A stretch of DNA of 7,672 nt, from positions 1 through 7,672 of the forward strand of contig PWWF01000419.1 in the NCBI GenBank assembly GCA_003561595.1, written 5' to 3'. The DNA is from Paracoccaceae bacterium. GTDB taxonomy: Bacteria; Pseudomonadota; Alphaproteobacteria; Rhodobacterales; Rhodobacteraceae. How positions within the stretch are numbered: the stretch's first letter is position 1; each line of letters opens with the position of its first letter. The position numbers and the translations under genes were made by a program. The notes beneath the pieces were generated by a model, which was given only the letters and a program-made list of their open reading frames with translations, had not been told where the DNA came from and searched no databases. Positions 1 to 6,121 of this stretch are shown in pieces.

Positions 1-752
1 GAGGCGGCCTCGCGCAGTGCGGGCAGACGCTCGGCGATCAGGGCCTCGGGCGTTGTCATGCCGGTATAGCCAGAGCTGTTCAGCGCCGCGATGGTGCGCC
101 CATCACCGTCGCGGATCGGGACTGCGAGTGCAGTGATCCCGTAATCCAGTTGGTCCACCGTGGTCGCATAGCCCTGCGCACGCACGGCGGCGAGTTCGGC
201 CTTCAGCGCCGCCGGATCGGTCAGCGTGCGGGCGGTCAACGGCTCCAACCGCTCTTCGCAGATCAGGCGCGCAAGCTCAGGCTCGGGCAGTGCTGCCAGC
301 AGCACCCGGCCCATCGATGTCGCATGCGCCGGATACCGTGCACCGACCATCGCAGCGGCCCGGCGCGCGCGCTGGACCGAGACATGGGCAACATAGATCA
401 CATCCGCCCCGTCCAGCGTGGCGACTGATGAGGCATCCCCAAAGCGCGCCACCAATTCGCGGAGGTCGGGCTGCAGAATCTCGTCAATCCGGGCGGCGGC
501 ATAAAAGGCCGATCCCAGCGTCAGCGCGCGCGGCTTCAGGTGGAACCGCTTGTCGCGGCTGCCGACATAGCCAAGTGCCGTCAGCGTGATCAGCGCCCGG
601 CGCGCCGCCGCCGGGCTGAGGCCGACCCGGCGCGCCACCTCGGACAGGGTCATCTCGGGGTGGGCAGCGTCGAAACACTCAAGGATCGCCAACCCTTTGG
701 CCAGCGCCTCGACAAATTCGGCGGGCCGGTCCTCTGGCATCTGGGCGGGCAT
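1..752 (-). CDS. IclR-family regulator, PcaR/PcaU/PobR type (3' end cut by window)
   Basis: This is a DNA-binding regulator, probably sensing an aromatic compound or a ring-cleavage product and controlling the adjacent cluster. I translated 250 codons from ATG at 752; no stop occurs before the edge, and relatives are about 250-260 residues, so only a few residues should be missing. The opening FVEALAKGLAILECF (13-27) is the typical IclR start. A winged helix-turn-helix covers about 35-75 (TLSEVARRVGLSPAAARRAL, then GYVGSRDKRFHLKPRALTLG). An effector domain follows, with HATSMGRVLLA (143-153), YGITALAVPIRD (204-215) and AALNSSG (222-228). HATSMGRVLLA is characteristic of the beta-ketoadipate-pathway regulators of this family. 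The start is supported by GAAGG at 759-763, six bases upstream. The gene begins two bases after the dioxygenase stop, so the two are surely cotranscribed and the regulator is probably autoregulated. Effector and sign of regulation are unknown. Confidence 0.92.
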   Translation of the reverse strand, partial: MPAQMPEDRPAEFVEALAKGLAILECFDAAHPEMTLSEVARRVGLSPAAARRALITLTALGYVGSRDKRFHLKPRALTLGSAFYAAARIDEILQPDLRELVARFGDASSVATLDGADVIYVAHVSVQRARRAAAMVGARYPAHATSMGRVLLAALPEPELARLICEERLEPLTARTLTDPAALKAELAAVRAQGYATTVDQLDYGITALAVPIRDGDGRTIAALNSSGYTGMTTPEALIAERLPALREAA

Positions 753-754
753 CG

Positions 755-1615
755 TCAGCCTTCGGGCGCCAGCACGAAGTCGAATTCGACCACCGCGTCG
801 AATTTCGCCTCGGCTGGCAGGTCCGGGACAGTGCCGCGCGCTGGTGCCAGCGTCGCGATCAGCGACCGGCGGACCCCGAACACGGCGTCATTGTCCAGAT
901 ATTCCATATTCTCGAAAAACACCTCGGTCGTGATTGCAGCCATGCCGGGATGGCGGATGATGTAATGCAGATGCGCGGGCCGCCATGCGTGCCGGTTGCC
1001 CGCGCGCAGCAGCTCGCCCACCGGGCCATCATAGGGCACGGTATAGGGCTTGGGCAAGACAGTGGTGTACCAGTAGCGCCCCTGTTCATCGGTCTCGAAC
1101 ACGCCGCGCAGGTCGAACTTGTCCTGCCCCTGTTCCTGTTCCTGTATCGGATAAGTGCCCGCCCCGTCTGCCTGCCATGTGTCAATGATGGCCCCGGCCA
1201 GCGGGTTATGCAGCGAATCCGTGACCTTGCCATGGACCAGCACGGTCACCCCGTCGCGCCCATCGGCCAGATGCGCCCCCAGGTCCTTGCGCGGCGCATC
1301 ATCCAGATAGAACGGCCCCAGATTGGACCCCTCGGTCGCGCCCCCTTTGGAATTGATCATGTCGACCAGCGCCGACCAGCCCAGCACATCCGACAGCAGG
1401 ATGAATTCATGCCGCTCGGGCGTGGATATCTTGCCGCAATCATACAGGAACATCAGCACCCGCATCCATTCCTCATGGGTGATCTGATGTTCGCGTGTGT
1501 AGTCATGCAGATGCTCGATCAGCCCGTGCAGCAGGCTTTCGAACCGGCTGCCCGGTTCGGTGCTGAACGAGGATTTCACTGCATCGGTGATCGTGAACTG
1601 ATTGATGTCGCGCAT
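755..1615 (-). CDS. Intradiol ring-cleavage dioxygenase (hydroxyquinol/catechol 1,2-dioxygenase type)
   Basis: This is a non-haem Fe(III) enzyme of 286 residues that inserts O2 between two adjacent aromatic hydroxyls to give a muconate-type diacid; it is cytosolic. An alpha-helical N-terminal dimerisation domain (about 20-95) precedes the beta-sandwich catalytic domain (about 97-284). By alignment with catechol 1,2-dioxygenase, the iron ligands are Tyr155 (DGAGTY), Tyr191 (PKPYTVPYDGPVG), His215 and His217 (WRPAHLHY). Other family marks are EGSNLGPFY (95-103), IDTWQADG (144-151), FDLRGVFETDEQGRY (167-181) and YLDNDAVFGV (239-248). The WQAD tract and VPYDGPVG resemble hydroxyquinol and chlorocatechol dioxygenases more than CatA, which has WHANTKG. 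The substrate is not proven. I chose ATG 1615 over an in-frame ATG at 1771: family homology begins near there, GGGGGGAAAG precedes it, and the longer form would run through the divergent promoter region. A Q/E-rich loop (158-164) is unusual. Confidence 0.95.
   Translation of the reverse strand: MRDINQFTITDAVKSSFSTEPGSRFESLLHGLIEHLHDYTREHQITHEEWMRVLMFLYDCGKISTPERHEFILLSDVLGWSALVDMINSKGGATEGSNLGPFYLDDAPRKDLGAHLADGRDGVTVLVHGKVTDSLHNPLAGAIIDTWQADGAGTYPIQEQEQGQDKFDLRGVFETDEQGRYWYTTVLPKPYTVPYDGPVGELLRAGNRHAWRPAHLHYIIRHPGMAAITTEVFFENMEYLDNDAVFGVRRSLIATLAPARGTVPDLPAEAKFDAVVEFDFVLAPEG
1129..1145. repeat. Short hexanucleotide tandem repeat inside the dioxygenase gene
   Basis: Almost three copies of CCTGTT (17 perfect bases) lie in the dioxygenase reading frame and encode an EQEQ run on the minus strand. 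Because the unit is six bases, slippage would add or remove two residues without shifting the frame. The run sits between iron ligand Tyr155 and the conserved FDLRG motif. Confidence 0.75.
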
Positions 1616-1653
1616 CTTTCCCCCCGGTCTGGCGCTCGCGTCGAAATTGCCGC

Positions 1654-1682
1654 TTGACCTGAAGGTAGATCGACCCGATATT
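1654..1682 (+). promoter_or_regulatory. Putative sigma70-type promoter for the rightward operon
   Basis: TTGACC (1654-1659) matches the -35 consensus at five of six bases. Seventeen bases later, GATATT (1677-1682) matches the -10 consensus at four of six. Transcription would begin near 1689-1690, giving a leader of about 36 bases before ATG 1726. The -10 box overlaps the first copy of the ATATTTTCGG repeat, so a protein bound there would compete with RNA polymerase. The assignment is by consensus match only. Confidence 0.5.
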
Positions 1683-1690
1683 TTCGGCAA
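1662..1690 (-). promoter_or_regulatory. Weak candidate promoter for the dioxygenase-iclR operon
   Basis: Read on the minus strand, TTGCCG (1690-1685) and TACCTT (1667-1662) are separated by 17 bases and would start a transcript near 1655, about 40 bases before ATG 1615. The -10 match is poor (three of six), which would suit an activator-dependent promoter. The palindrome at 1700-1716 lies just upstream of this -35, where an activator could bind. This is tentative. Confidence 0.25.
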
Positions 1691-1716
1691 GAGGAAATAT
1701 TTTCGGTATGCGAAAA
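1678..1716. promoter_or_regulatory. Candidate IclR-family operator: direct repeat plus palindrome
   Basis: The 10-mer ATATTTTCGG occurs twice exactly, at 1678-1687 and 1697-1706 (19-bp period). The second copy also forms a perfect palindrome, TTTTCG-GTATG-CGAAAA, at 1700-1716. ATATTT (1678-1683) and AAATAT (1695-1700) form a further inverted pair. The result is three TTTTCG half-sites, two facing each other and one in direct orientation. PcaU and PobR of Acinetobacter are known to use three 10-bp repeats arranged this way. Assigning this site to the adjacent regulator is inference from that layout, the location between divergent genes, and the AT-rich island in GC-rich DNA. Confidence 0.55.
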
Positions 1717-1721
1717 GGAGG
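1715..1721 (+). promoter_or_regulatory. Strong ribosome binding site fixing the citryl-CoA lyase-like start
   Basis: AAGGAGG lies four bases before ATG 1726 and is a near-perfect Shine-Dalgarno match. An in-frame ATG at 1708 would put this signal inside the coding region, so 1726 is the better start. The first two bases overlap the right arm of the palindrome at 1700-1716. Confidence 0.8.
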
Positions 1722-1725
1722 CTCC

Positions 1726-2535
1726 ATGCGGATCGGAAAGCAGGACCACGCCCTGACAGCCATCGCCACATCGGACGCAGACAGCGTGACTGTGCGCGGC
1801 CACGATCTGTGCGATGAGTTGATCGGCAAGATCGACTTTACCGACTATTTCTGGCTGCTGGTTCTGGGCGAGAAACCCACCCGTCCGCAGCGCGCCATGA
1901 TGGATGCCTGCCTTGTGGCGATTGCCGAGCATGGGCTTGTCCCGTCGGTTCAGGCCGCGCGGATGACACTGGCCGCCGGGCCGGATGCGTGGCAAGGGGC
2001 GATGTCGGCGGGGCTGTTGGGCATGGGCAGCGTGGTTGCGGGCAGTTCCGAACAATCGGGGCGCTATCTGGCCGAATTGCTTGCGCGGGCCGGGGCCGAG
2101 GGCAGCGATATCGAGCCTGTGGTGATCGCCAGTCTGGAAGAGCACAAGGCCCAGCGCCGCAAGGTGGCCGGTCTGGGCCATCCGCAGCATTCGGGCGGTG
2201 ATCCGCGCGCCGACCGCTTGCTTGCCATCGCTGATGAACTGGGCGTGTCCGGCCCGCATATCGCGGCCCTGCGCGTGCTGGGCCAGCATGCCAGCCGGAT
2301 CATCGAGCGGCCCTTGCCCATCAATGTCTCGGGTGCGATCCCGGCCTGTATCCTCGATGCCGGATGGCCGCTCGACGCGCTCAAGGCCGTGCCGCTGCTG
2401 GCGCGCACAGCGGGCCTCTCGGCGCATCTGTATGAAGAAAGCCAGCGCCCGATCGGGTTCATCATGTCGCACAAGGCCGATCTGGCCATCGACTATGACG
2501 GCAAGCCCTCTGGGAAGTCGAAAGCAGCGGAGTAA
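1726..2535 (+). CDS. Citrate synthase-fold protein, citryl-CoA lyase-like (ACLY C-domain type)
   Basis: The product has 269 residues, about the size of stand-alone citryl-CoA lyases and shorter than citrate synthase (about 430). Family landmarks align in order: EHG (68-70), AGLLGMGSVVAGSSE (95-109), GLGHPQHSGGDPRA (149-162), PLPINVSGAIPACILDAGW (196-214) and LLARTAGLSAHLYEE (224-238). By alignment from memory with human ATP-citrate lyase, His69 and His152 match His900 and His975, but the catalytic aspartate of the NVDG motif (Asp1026) is Ser202 here. The citrate-synthase His274 position is Val104, which also rules out an ordinary citrate synthase. A role in cleaving or forming a C-C bond beside a CoA thioester is plausible, but citryl-CoA itself is unlikely to be the substrate in this context. 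It is the first gene of the rightward operon and ends four bases before the CoA-transferase start. Databases would probably label it citryl-CoA lyase. Confidence 0.85.
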   Translation: MRIGKQDHALTAIATSDADSVTVRGHDLCDELIGKIDFTDYFWLLVLGEKPTRPQRAMMDACLVAIAEHGLVPSVQAARMTLAAGPDAWQGAMSAGLLGMGSVVAGSSEQSGRYLAELLARAGAEGSDIEPVVIASLEEHKAQRRKVAGLGHPQHSGGDPRADRLLAIADELGVSGPHIAALRVLGQHASRIIERPLPINVSGAIPACILDAGWPLDALKAVPLLARTAGLSAHLYEESQRPIGFIMSHKADLAIDYDGKPSGKSKAAE

Positions 2536-2539
2536 GCCC

Positions 2540-3682
2540 ATGAAAATCCTCAAGGATATCCGCGTCGTCGAATTGGGCACCTATATCACCGGCCCGGCGG
2601 CGGCAATGCATCTGGCCGATCTGGGTGCCGATGTGATCAAGGTCGAACGTCCCGGCACGGGCGATCCGTTTCGCGCCTTCAAGGGCGGGCTGTATAGCCC
2701 GCATTACCAGACCTATAACCGCAACAAACGCTCCATCGCGCTGAACACCAAGGACGCCGATGACATGGCGGTGTTCCGCGAGCTGATCGCAACGGCGGAT
2801 GTGTTCATCCAGAATTTCCGCCCCGGCGTGGCCGAGCGGATGGGGCTGGGCGAGGATGCGCTGCGCGAGGTGCGCCCCGATCTGATCTATTGCGCCATTT
2901 CGGGCTTTGGCACATCCGGCCCCTCGCGCGACCGACCGGCCTATGACACTGTGGCGCAGGCGGCCTCGGGCTATCTGCGGCTATTGACGCCACCTACCAA
3001 CCCGCGCGTGATCGGACCGGCCATTGCCGATGCCGTGACCGGCCAATATGCCGCGATGGCCTGTCTTGCCGCGCTGCTGGAGCGGTCGACATCCGGCGAG
3101 GGGCGGCGCATCGACATCTCGATGCTGGAAGCGATGGCGCATTTCAACCTCGACAGCTTCACCCATTACTATTCGGTCAATGAGGTTATGGGCCCGCTGT
3201 CGCGTCCGGTTGTGTCGCAAAGCTACACTTTCGAATGCTCTGACGGGAAATGGGTGGCGATCCACATGTCCTCGCCGCCCAAGTTCTGGGAGGGGATGCT
3301 GGCCGCGACCGGGCAAGAGCAACTGGCCAGCGATCCGCGCTTTGCCGAGCGGCTGGACCGGATCGAGCATCAGGACGAATTGATCGAGATACTGACGCCG
3401 GTGTTTCGCACGAAAAGCCGGGACGAATGGTGCGCCGCATTGCTGGAGCATGAGGTGCCGCATTCACCCGCCTACGATTCAAACGAGGCGCTGGAAGATC
3501 CGCAGGCCGTGCATCTGGGGCTGAAGGTCAGCGCGCCGTCGCAGGAACTTGGCACCTTCACCACAGTGCGCCCGCCCTACAATTTCGACGGCACGCCGGA
3601 AACGGATGTGATCGCGCCGCCGGTGCTGGATGAACACGGCGCCGATATCCGCGCCGAGTTGCAACGCCGCAAGACCGGCTGA
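2540..3682 (+). CDS. Class III CoA-transferase (CaiB/BaiF, formyl-CoA transferase family)
   Basis: This 380-residue cytosolic enzyme moves CoA from a donor thioester to a carboxylic acid through an aspartyl-CoA anhydride; members act as interlocked dimers. The N-terminal signature LKDIRVVELGTYITGPAAAM (4-23) and GADVIKVERPGTGDPFR (29-45) is typical. NRNKRSIALN (60-69), DVFIQNFRPGVAERMGLG (87-104) and YCAISGFGTSGP (117-128) follow. The probable nucleophile is Asp164 in GPAIADAVTGQYAAM, equivalent to Asp169 of Oxalobacter Frc. The length is normal for the family. ATG 2540 is preceded by GGAG (2529-2532), which overlaps the end of the upstream gene; the open frame extends further upstream, but only inside that gene. 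The context suggests it activates the diacid from ring cleavage, perhaps with succinyl-CoA or acetyl-CoA as donor. Neither donor nor acceptor can be read from the sequence. Confidence 0.95.
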   Translation: MKILKDIRVVELGTYITGPAAAMHLADLGADVIKVERPGTGDPFRAFKGGLYSPHYQTYNRNKRSIALNTKDADDMAVFRELIATADVFIQNFRPGVAERMGLGEDALREVRPDLIYCAISGFGTSGPSRDRPAYDTVAQAASGYLRLLTPPTNPRVIGPAIADAVTGQYAAMACLAALLERSTSGEGRRIDISMLEAMAHFNLDSFTHYYSVNEVMGPLSRPVVSQSYTFECSDGKWVAIHMSSPPKFWEGMLAATGQEQLASDPRFAERLDRIEHQDELIEILTPVFRTKSRDEWCAALLEHEVPHSPAYDSNEALEDPQAVHLGLKVSAPSQELGTFTTVRPPYNFDGTPETDVIAPPVLDEHGADIRAELQRRKTG

Positions 3683-3706
3683 GCCCCCAAAGGATACCAC
3701 TCACGC

Positions 3707-4234
3707 ATGAAACGCCTGCTTTTCGTCCCCGGCAGCTTGCGCGCTGCCTCTGCCTCTCGCGCTACCATTGCGGCCCTTGCCGACCGGCTGGATGGCCAGG
3801 CTGAGGCTGCGGTTGCCGATCCGGGGGTGCTGCCGCTTTATAATGCCGATGTCATCGACAACCCTGACGTTGCCGACTGGATCGAGCAGATCCGCGCGGC
3901 GGACGGGTTGGTGTTCGTGACGCCGGAATACAACTACTCGGTCCCCGGTGTGCTGAAAAACGCCATCGACTGGGCGTCGCGCCCGGCGTTCGAGTCCGTG
4001 TTCAAGGGCAAGAAATGCCTTGTCATCTCGGTGTCCGGCGGGGCGCTGGGGGGTGTCCGGGCGCAGGGGCATCTGAAATACATCCTGCACGGCATGCTGG
4101 CCGAGGTTTTTGCCGCACGCGAGATCGTGGTGCCCTTTGCCAATGCCAAGATCGAGGATGGTCGCCTTGCCGATGATGCGATCCTGGATTTCGCGGGCGC
4201 CACTCTGGAGAGTTTCATTGCCGCGATGGGCTGA
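3707..4234 (+). CDS. NAD(P)H-dependent FMN reductase / quinone reductase (flavodoxin-like fold)
   Basis: The product has 175 residues, the normal size for the NADPH-dependent FMN reductase family (ArsH/ChrR/azoreductase-like). An FMN-phosphate loop, PGSLRAASASR (8-18), is followed by the signature TPEYNYSVPGVLKNAIDW (72-89), and SVSGGALGG (108-116) lines the isoalloxazine ring. Such enzymes reduce free FMN or quinones, often by two-electron transfer. At the end of this operon it could keep a hydroxylated substrate reduced, for example by turning hydroxybenzoquinone back into hydroxyquinol, or could feed reduced flavin to a monooxygenase outside the window. Both are inference. It starts 24 bases after the CoA-transferase stop; AAAGGA (3689-3694) is a somewhat distant ribosome binding site, 12 bases from the ATG. 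It is the last rightward gene before the convergent secretion operon. Confidence 0.9.
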   Translation: MKRLLFVPGSLRAASASRATIAALADRLDGQAEAAVADPGVLPLYNADVIDNPDVADWIEQIRAADGLVFVTPEYNYSVPGVLKNAIDWASRPAFESVFKGKKCLVISVSGGALGGVRAQGHLKYILHGMLAEVFAAREIVVPFANAKIEDGRLADDAILDFAGATLESFIAAMG

Positions 4235-4346
4235 TGCGCTGCACCTCAAGGGCGCCAGACGCCTCGTGCATGTCCACATCAGCCTCCCCGGCAAACGACT
4301 GACGGACGCTCAGCGCGTGCCCCTGAATTGCATCCGGCGCCTGGGG

Positions 4347-4856
4347 TCACGGTGTCAGCAGGATCGTCGCCTCAATCAGACCGGGGGCGTCGCGGCGCTG
4401 GAGGGTCAGTTCCTCCAGCCGGTATCCGGTGGTCTGCTCGAACCGGACCAGCCAGGGCATCAACTCGGTAAAGGCCACGTTATCCAGCCGCAGGCGCATG
4501 CCACCGTCTTCCGTGCCCGCCAGATCATCCAGACTGTCGGCCAGCCCGGTCATGCGCAGGCTGTCCTCGACCTCTGACAGGCCGGGCAGCAGCGTGGGCA
4601 GATCGGACAGCGCGCCATCAGCCTCGGCGCTTCCCTCCGCGGGCAAGTCAGCGATTTCGGCGCGGGCGCGGGTCAGGAACTCGGCCAGCGCGCGTTCCTC
4701 TTGCAGGGTTGCGCGGGCGTCGTGATGGCGCGTCTGCAAGGGCACGATCACGCCCTGCCACCAGCCCAGCGGCAGTGCCACCACCACCAGCGCCAGCATC
4801 AACCAGCGCTCGCGCGGGCTGCGCGCCAAAAGGAAACCTGCCAGCCGCCCGATCAT
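4347..4856 (-). CDS. gspM: Type II secretion system protein M
   Basis: This is a bitopic inner-membrane protein of 169 residues that pairs with GspL in the assembly platform linking the GspE ATPase to pseudopilus growth. A short cytoplasmic N-terminus ending in SPRER (13-17) leads into one membrane segment (about 18-36, LMLALVVVALPLGWWQGVI), typical of GspM. A helical, charged stretch (about 41-80) follows, then a C-terminal periplasmic region (about 95-169, ending EATILLTP) consistent with the small ferredoxin-like domain. Its ATG overlaps the gspL stop as ATGA. It is the last gene of the operon in this window: no gspN or gspC follows, and the next gene is convergent and unrelated. GspM is weakly conserved, so recognition rests on topology and position as well as motif. 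Confidence 0.88.
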   Translation of the reverse strand: MIGRLAGFLLARSPRERWLMLALVVVALPLGWWQGVIVPLQTRHHDARATLQEERALAEFLTRARAEIADLPAEGSAEADGALSDLPTLLPGLSEVEDSLRMTGLADSLDDLAGTEDGGMRLRLDNVAFTELMPWLVRFEQTTGYRLEELTLQRRDAPGLIEATILLTP

Positions 4857-6121
4857 TCGCCCGCCCCCGCATCCATGGGCAGCAGCGTCACCTCGCCCTC
4901 GGCGGTGCCATCGGGGTTGCGGCGCGCAGGCGCTGCACGCACAGTCAGATCGGCGGCGCGCAGGTCAGCGTCCAGCCGTTCCAGCGCCGACAGATCGGGG
5001 GCAGAGAGTTGCAGCTCCAGCCGCCCCTCGGGGTCCAGGCGCAACCGCTCAAGCTGCGCCTGCGATGTGGCCAGCACCTCTGCCGCGCGGAACAGCCGCT
5101 CCAGCGGCCCGGCCACAGGCGCCGCGTCACCGGGTTCCGCGCCTGCGCGGCGTTCCGCCAGCACACGGCTGACCTGCGCGCGGATGTCCAGAAGCGGCCC
5201 ATCGGGAATGAGATCGGCGCGCACATCGGCCACATTCACCGTGCGCTGCGCCTGCGCGTCCTGCACGGCCTGTTGGCCCATATGCCATTCATATCCGGCC
5301 CAGCCGATCCCCCCGACCACGATCAGAGCCGCAGGCAGAATGGCCGCGCGCAGGCGCGCCACCATGGTCGAATGCGCATCGGCCACAGGTTGCATCAGGT
5401 CCAGCGCCAGTTCGCCATGGCCCAGCACCTGCGGCTGCGCGATCCGGCGGGGCAGATCTTCGGCATCCTGCACGATGGTCAGGTCAGGGGTCGCGGCAAG
5501 CGCGTCGTCGATCGCGGCCAGTGGCGGCCCAAGCCGCAGGATGACGGGCATATCCTCTGCGCGCGCGCGGTCCAGATGGGCCAGCATCTGCGCCAGCATC
5601 CGTGCGGCCAGCGCGGGCTCGGCGCTGGCACCATCCTGCAGGCCCAGCCGCATCTGCACCGGATCGGCCGCGCCGCCGGTGCGGATGGTCCACATCCCCT
5701 CGGCCGCAGGCAGCGTCAGATAGTCGGGCAGCATGGCCTGCGCAGGTGTGCCTGCCAGCGCGCGCGACCACTGGTCCTGCAAATCCGCCGGCACCAATAG
5801 CATCGCCTGCCACAGTGCACCCTGCCCCGCCAGCGGCGCGGGGCGCAGTGTCACCCCGTCAGGCGACAGGCCCAGCATGTCGCAGATCCGTCGCCGCGCC
5901 ACCGCCTCGCGCGCCGCACCTTTCAGCCCTGATGGCAGATCGAGCGTGACCAGCGGCACATCTGCCCCCGGCACCAGCGCGATAAACGGCTCTGCAGGCG
6001 GGCGGGCATCCGCGTGAAATGCCCAGAATGGCGCAGGGTCCGCCGACCGGGCCAGACCAGGCAGAAACCCGCGCCGCGCGCGGGGGGGCATCGGGGCGCT
6101 CGGGTGTTGTGTCAGCGTCAT
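4853..6121 (-). CDS. gspL: Type II secretion system protein L
   Basis: This 422-residue inner-membrane protein binds the GspE ATPase on the cytoplasmic side and GspM through the membrane and periplasm. The N-terminal cytoplasmic part (about 45-245) has the loose actin-like fold pattern of the family, with ALVPGADVPLVTLDLP (48-63) and the DLPRRI...LDLMQP stretch (222-244) ahead of the membrane. One transmembrane segment lies at about 257-277 (LRAAILPAALIVVGGIGWAG). A linker and a periplasmic ferredoxin-like domain (about 335-418, with LRLDPEGRLELQLSAPDLSALERLDADL) follow. The first 30 or so residues are proline- and arginine-rich and look poorly conserved, so a later start is possible, but the ATGA overlap with gspK supports ATG 6121. 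The length is normal for GspL. Confidence 0.9.
   Translation of the reverse strand: MTLTQHPSAPMPPRARRGFLPGLARSADPAPFWAFHADARPPAEPFIALVPGADVPLVTLDLPSGLKGAAREAVARRRICDMLGLSPDGVTLRPAPLAGQGALWQAMLLVPADLQDQWSRALAGTPAQAMLPDYLTLPAAEGMWTIRTGGAADPVQMRLGLQDGASAEPALAARMLAQMLAHLDRARAEDMPVILRLGPPLAAIDDALAATPDLTIVQDAEDLPRRIAQPQVLGHGELALDLMQPVADAHSTMVARLRAAILPAALIVVGGIGWAGYEWHMGQQAVQDAQAQRTVNVADVRADLIPDGPLLDIRAQVSRVLAERRAGAEPGDAAPVAGPLERLFRAAEVLATSQAQLERLRLDPEGRLELQLSAPDLSALERLDADLRAADLTVRAAPARRNPDGTAEGEVTLLPMDAGAGE

Noticed and set aside
1616..1771. Longer N-terminus for the dioxygenase from ATG 1771
   Set aside because: It would cover the whole divergent control region and overlap the start of the rightward gene, and family similarity begins only after ATG 1615.
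1726..2535. Annotation as a normal citrate synthase
   Set aside because: It is far too short, has Val where citrate synthase has its active-site His274, and lacks the catalytic Asp; the ACLY/citryl-CoA lyase-type alignment is better.
2198..2539. Extended N-terminus for the CoA-transferase reading frame
   Set aside because: The extra 114 residues lie inside the upstream gene in another frame and lack homology. The CaiB signature begins right after ATG 2540, which has its own ribosome binding site.
1576..2580. Minus-strand open frame (334 codons) opposite the citryl-CoA lyase-like gene and the control region
   Set aside because: It has no family resemblance, runs through the promoter/operator region, and overlaps two well-supported genes.
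4251..4263. Possible terminator hairpin GGCG-CCAGA-CGCC
   Set aside because: The stem is only four base pairs and no T-tract follows in either direction.
4701..5800. Two overlapping plus-strand open frames (340 and 363 codons) opposite gspL
   Set aside because: Low-complexity Arg/Ser/Ala-rich translations with no recognisable domain; shadows of the gspL codon pattern.
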